Part shown: positions 60,851-64,000 of the stretch, piece after piece | Layout: each line of letters begins with the position of its first letter | How positions within the stretch are numbered: position 1 is the stretch's first letter | NCBI GenBank assembly: GCA_023333565.1 | Contig: JAJKFH010001480.1 | Span: forward strand, 1,302,001 to 1,366,000 | From: Puffinus mauretanicus | Taxonomy: Eukaryota > Chordata > Aves > Procellariiformes > Procellariidae | Direction of reading: 5' to 3' | DNA length: 64,000 nucleotides | Notes under the pieces: generated by a model | What the model was told of the DNA's origin: nothing | Database searches by the model: none | What the model saw: the letters and a program-made list of their open reading frames with translations, nothing else | Program-made: the position numbers and the translations under genes

Positions 60851-63800
60851 GGGTTTAACTGGCATACTGACCTTTGGGAGGTCCTCTGGATGGGAGTGAA
60901 ATTCATACAGTGTGTGTATTGCCATGCTTGATAGCAATGTTTCTAGAATATACTATTTCTGTAGCATATATTATTGCAAAAAGTAATCACACCATTTGCC
61001 AAAGCAATTTTTCAAAGCTGAATTTGTTCAATGTTTTTTATAATTAATGGCATTATGGAGACTCTTAATTTAATTATTCAAGAGTGTATTCTCTCTTTTG
61101 ATGGATGTCATTGGTCATTAATCTTCTTGCTTCTTTTTCAATTAGCCTAGATAGATTTTTGCCCTTACTGTTTAACCCTTAACATGCACCCAGCAGAGAG
61201 GGTGCAGCCCTAATCTGACACATGGCATGAGACAAGGACATGCATGTTGCACTCTGTCAGCAATGCTAATGCTCACATACACAATTTACAATGACTTATT
61301 GACCTAGAAATTTCTTTGTCAGCTTCTTAATTTTCCTTCTCTAAAAATGGGTTTAAAATCAGATCTAAAATTCTAATATTCTATCTTTATGTTTCCTCCT
61401 GAAGTCAAACGGCATAACAAAATGCCAGTTCTCTTATTTATTACATATACTTGCAGAACTTCAAAACAGTGTAGTAGACTCCAGTCTGTCTTAGTATGTA
61501 CTCAGGATTTCAAAGCAAACCTTTCTCAAAGCAGAAATACTGAAAGATCACTCTATATGTTTTGTTAAAGAAAACTCTTTTAAACACTCTGGCGTTTATC
61601 CTGTGTAAAGACTGGAGGACTAAGAGCCTGTGTGGTGAGCAAGCACACAAAGAATGTCCTGATTTTTAAATTGCACTTATAAAACAAAACTATTAATAAC
61701 AGGTCAAGGCCTTAAAAGGATAGAGCAATTTACTGCTTCGATAATACGAATACGTGTGGCAAAAAGGTGTAGAAAGCTTTGGATAGCAAAATTGTTTGCA
61801 GATGGCAAAGCCATAAGTGAGTATACAAGTCATAGCAATGAGAACTGTATCGGGAAAATTAATTTCAAAGGCAAAGTGCAGGAAAGAAGTATAAAAGACT
61901 ATGTAAAAAGACTACTAAAATGTTTGTCTGATTTTTTTTTTCCAGGAATAGCAAAAGTTCCCTGAACACCATCTTACCTGACAGATGTTTCCTTACGCTC
62001 ACTCCCAAGAAAACACCTGTGAGAGCCACAGAAGAAATCACATTAATGTACTTTTCACTGACTTCTTCCTCTGAATCTGCATTTTTGGTGTCTAGCATCC
62101 CAAACGTGTGTCTCAGGGGGACACTTTGTGCCCTGCGCTGAGGGCTCAGCTGACGTGTGCGGGTGTGGGGGCGGCTGGGTGGGCACTGCAGTACTGGCAC
62201 GTGACGATTGTGCAGACCTGTGGTAAGGAAAGGGGGAGATGTGGTACCTGCTGTGATCAGGCCAGCTCACATCTCTTCACAAAGGCATCGTCTCTTTCCC
62301 AGCAGTGGTGTTTTGCTGTCCCATCGCCTTGTCCTGAGATCTAGATGGGGCAATGGTCATTGCTTTCTTGTGTACTTGGTCATGTCTAAAAACAGAAAGA
62401 TGTTCTCTAAATCTTCATTTCCTTCAGAGGAAGCCTTTCCCTGGTTCACATTCCCTTCGAGGAGCCCCTCCCCGAGCAGCCCAACATGGGTCTCTCAGCA
62501 TCCCCCAGGAGATAAACCATGCAGCGCAGCTCAAGAAAAGGTTGACTCAAACTACTGAAAGCGAATTCAGCCTCCCCTTTTCAATCAGATAAGGTACCTG
62601 TTTGTAGTGTCAGCTGGGCCAGACCTCAAACGTCACATAACAGAGAAAATAACACTGTAAGTCTTGGAGGACAGACGCCGGGAATCTGACTGCCCTTTGT
62701 CTGTCCTTGTGCTGTCCTTCATCCTAGAAGAGGTGACATGAGACCTGCATGTTGAAAACAAAGCCATGGCAGAGTGATTTCCAGGTGGTGTATAAAGCTT
62801 GGGAGCTTTGAACTGTGCCCTTCCAAATTCCCACATAGGAGAGAAGAAGCATGACCTGGATGTCCCAAAGCCTCAGAGAGCCTCTTCCTGGCATGACCTC
62901 TGGGAGCATACAAAACTGAATGGCATTTAGAGAAGCCAAGAGGTTTCTCTAAAATGTGCCAAACCTCAGCATTAATTCAAGGAATATGCAGATATTAAGA
63001 TGATTTAAGGGAAAGACGTTTTCTTCATCCCATCAGATATTCTGGACTCGCAGCTGAGGCTCTTGCCTGCAGAATTCCAAATCAGGCCAGTCAGCCCCCG
63101 TGCAGTGATTTATACCACTAAGGCAGCATACGTGCAATTAATAAAAACACCTTATTTACCTTTCATTGGAACTACTGAGCTGCTGTGAAGCACCTCTTTT
63201 ACCAGACACAGCAATCATCCTAGTTTTCTGATCTCTCTCCTCCACTCTATGGGAAACCGTGGGTTATGGGCGACTTTCTATTTTACAGAGAACTAAATCC
63301 TGGAGAAAAATCTGTATTGTAGCTGTAAGTGTGGAGAGAAAAGAAACACTTAGCTTTCTTCCAAACTTAACCCAGCTCTCCCCTTTGGAGTCCTCACTTC
63401 TTCCATCTGGGAGCAATGTGAGAGCTATGTACTGTAGGAGGTCGTGAGGAACTTATTTCTCATAGGGCACAGCTTCTGGTACCACCCAGAACGGGAAATG
63501 TAATCACTGTCTTTAGGAAGTCTAATTAAACATACTTCATAATGACTACAGCATGAGAGGAAGCTCTCATTTACGAGAGCTTGATGCTAGAGTATGAAAC
63601 TATTTGTTTAATAAAGTTTTTCTAGTATCTGTTCCTTTCTTTTTTGTCTTAAAAACATTTACCATTTATTTTCCAAGGTCACTGTCCTTTAACAGTCCAA
63701 TTTTTTCCTGTTTGTTTTTCTTCTGTTTACAAGCAGTTCTAATAAGAATGAATGTATTTATTTAGTCATATGATGCATCAGAAAAAAATAGTGTTCCTTT

Positions 63801-64000
63801 GGTTCACTGCTCACTCTGTGAAAAAAACTTGCCTCCCCTCCTTCCAGGCACTGGCCAGAAACTCACCAGAACCTTCATTTATTTTATGCATTTGTTCTTG
63901 GTGAAGCTAAGCAAATTTTAGATCCTCATTGATAAGCAAAGCTTGAAAGGGTTGAATGTCTAGTTTGGATAAACAGTCAAGTGTTTAGACATTTGTCCAA
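60851..64000. other. Unique-looking interval to the window end, no gene seen
   Basis: About 3.1 kb. Frames at 61865-62200 (minus, 111 codons) and 62208-62558 (plus, 116 codons) have no recognised content and overlap frames in other phases. No repeat or RNA gene is recognised. Confidence 0.5.

Overview
The window looks like nuclear DNA of a bird. The evidence is a set of CR1 retrotransposons with the avian-type 3' end (the ATTCTATG octamer in tandem after a 3' UTR containing a 'ccttccaaccc' type motif), and LTRs of an avian class III (ERV-L-like) endogenous retrovirus starting TGTCCTGGTTT and ending in ACA. The rest is AT-rich, stop-rich sequence with no confident host exon. It reads as intergenic DNA or the inside of a very long intron. 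I see no operon, CRISPR array, tRNA or rRNA gene.

Layout. 1-508: 3' end of a CR1 (+). 1930-5024: a long CR1 (+) with almost all of ORF2 (endonuclease and reverse transcriptase), broken by frameshifts. 5025-17647: single-copy-like sequence with one weak candidate exon on the minus strand near 14.0-14.26 kb. 17648-30650: a dense repeat zone holding four minus-strand CR1 pieces (17.6, 23.8, 25.5 and 28.9 kb), one much older LINE relic (+, 26.2-26.9 kb) and two near-identical solo LTRs in opposite orientation (26988-27561 minus; 30072-30645 plus), each with its own perfect 5-bp target duplication. 30651-43911: mostly unique sequence with an older LTR at 39.2-39.8 kb, a 32-bp minisatellite at 40.9-41.1 kb, a MIR-like relic at 41.6-41.8 kb and a purine-rich tract at 41.9-42.1 kb. 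43912-47299: an internally deleted ERV-L-like provirus (minus) flanked by ATATC duplications. It has a full 3' LTR with a large (AAT)n array, a broken pol (RT, RNase H, integrase), a small inverted RT segment and a 29-bp stub of the 5' LTR. 47300-64000: unique-looking sequence with a few short structures and ancient relics.

No set of genes here works together as a host system. The coding content that can be named belongs to selfish elements: CR1 ORF2 (target-primed reverse transcription) and retroviral pol (reverse transcription and integration). All copies are inactivated. The most informative structures are the provirus with its deletion and micro-inversion, the oppositely oriented solo LTR pair, the cAMP-response-element octamer next to the TATA box of one LTR, and the candidate exon. 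Assignments come from reading the sequence and from knowledge of the families; no database search was possible, and repeat boundaries are good to about 5-30 bp unless a target duplication fixes them.
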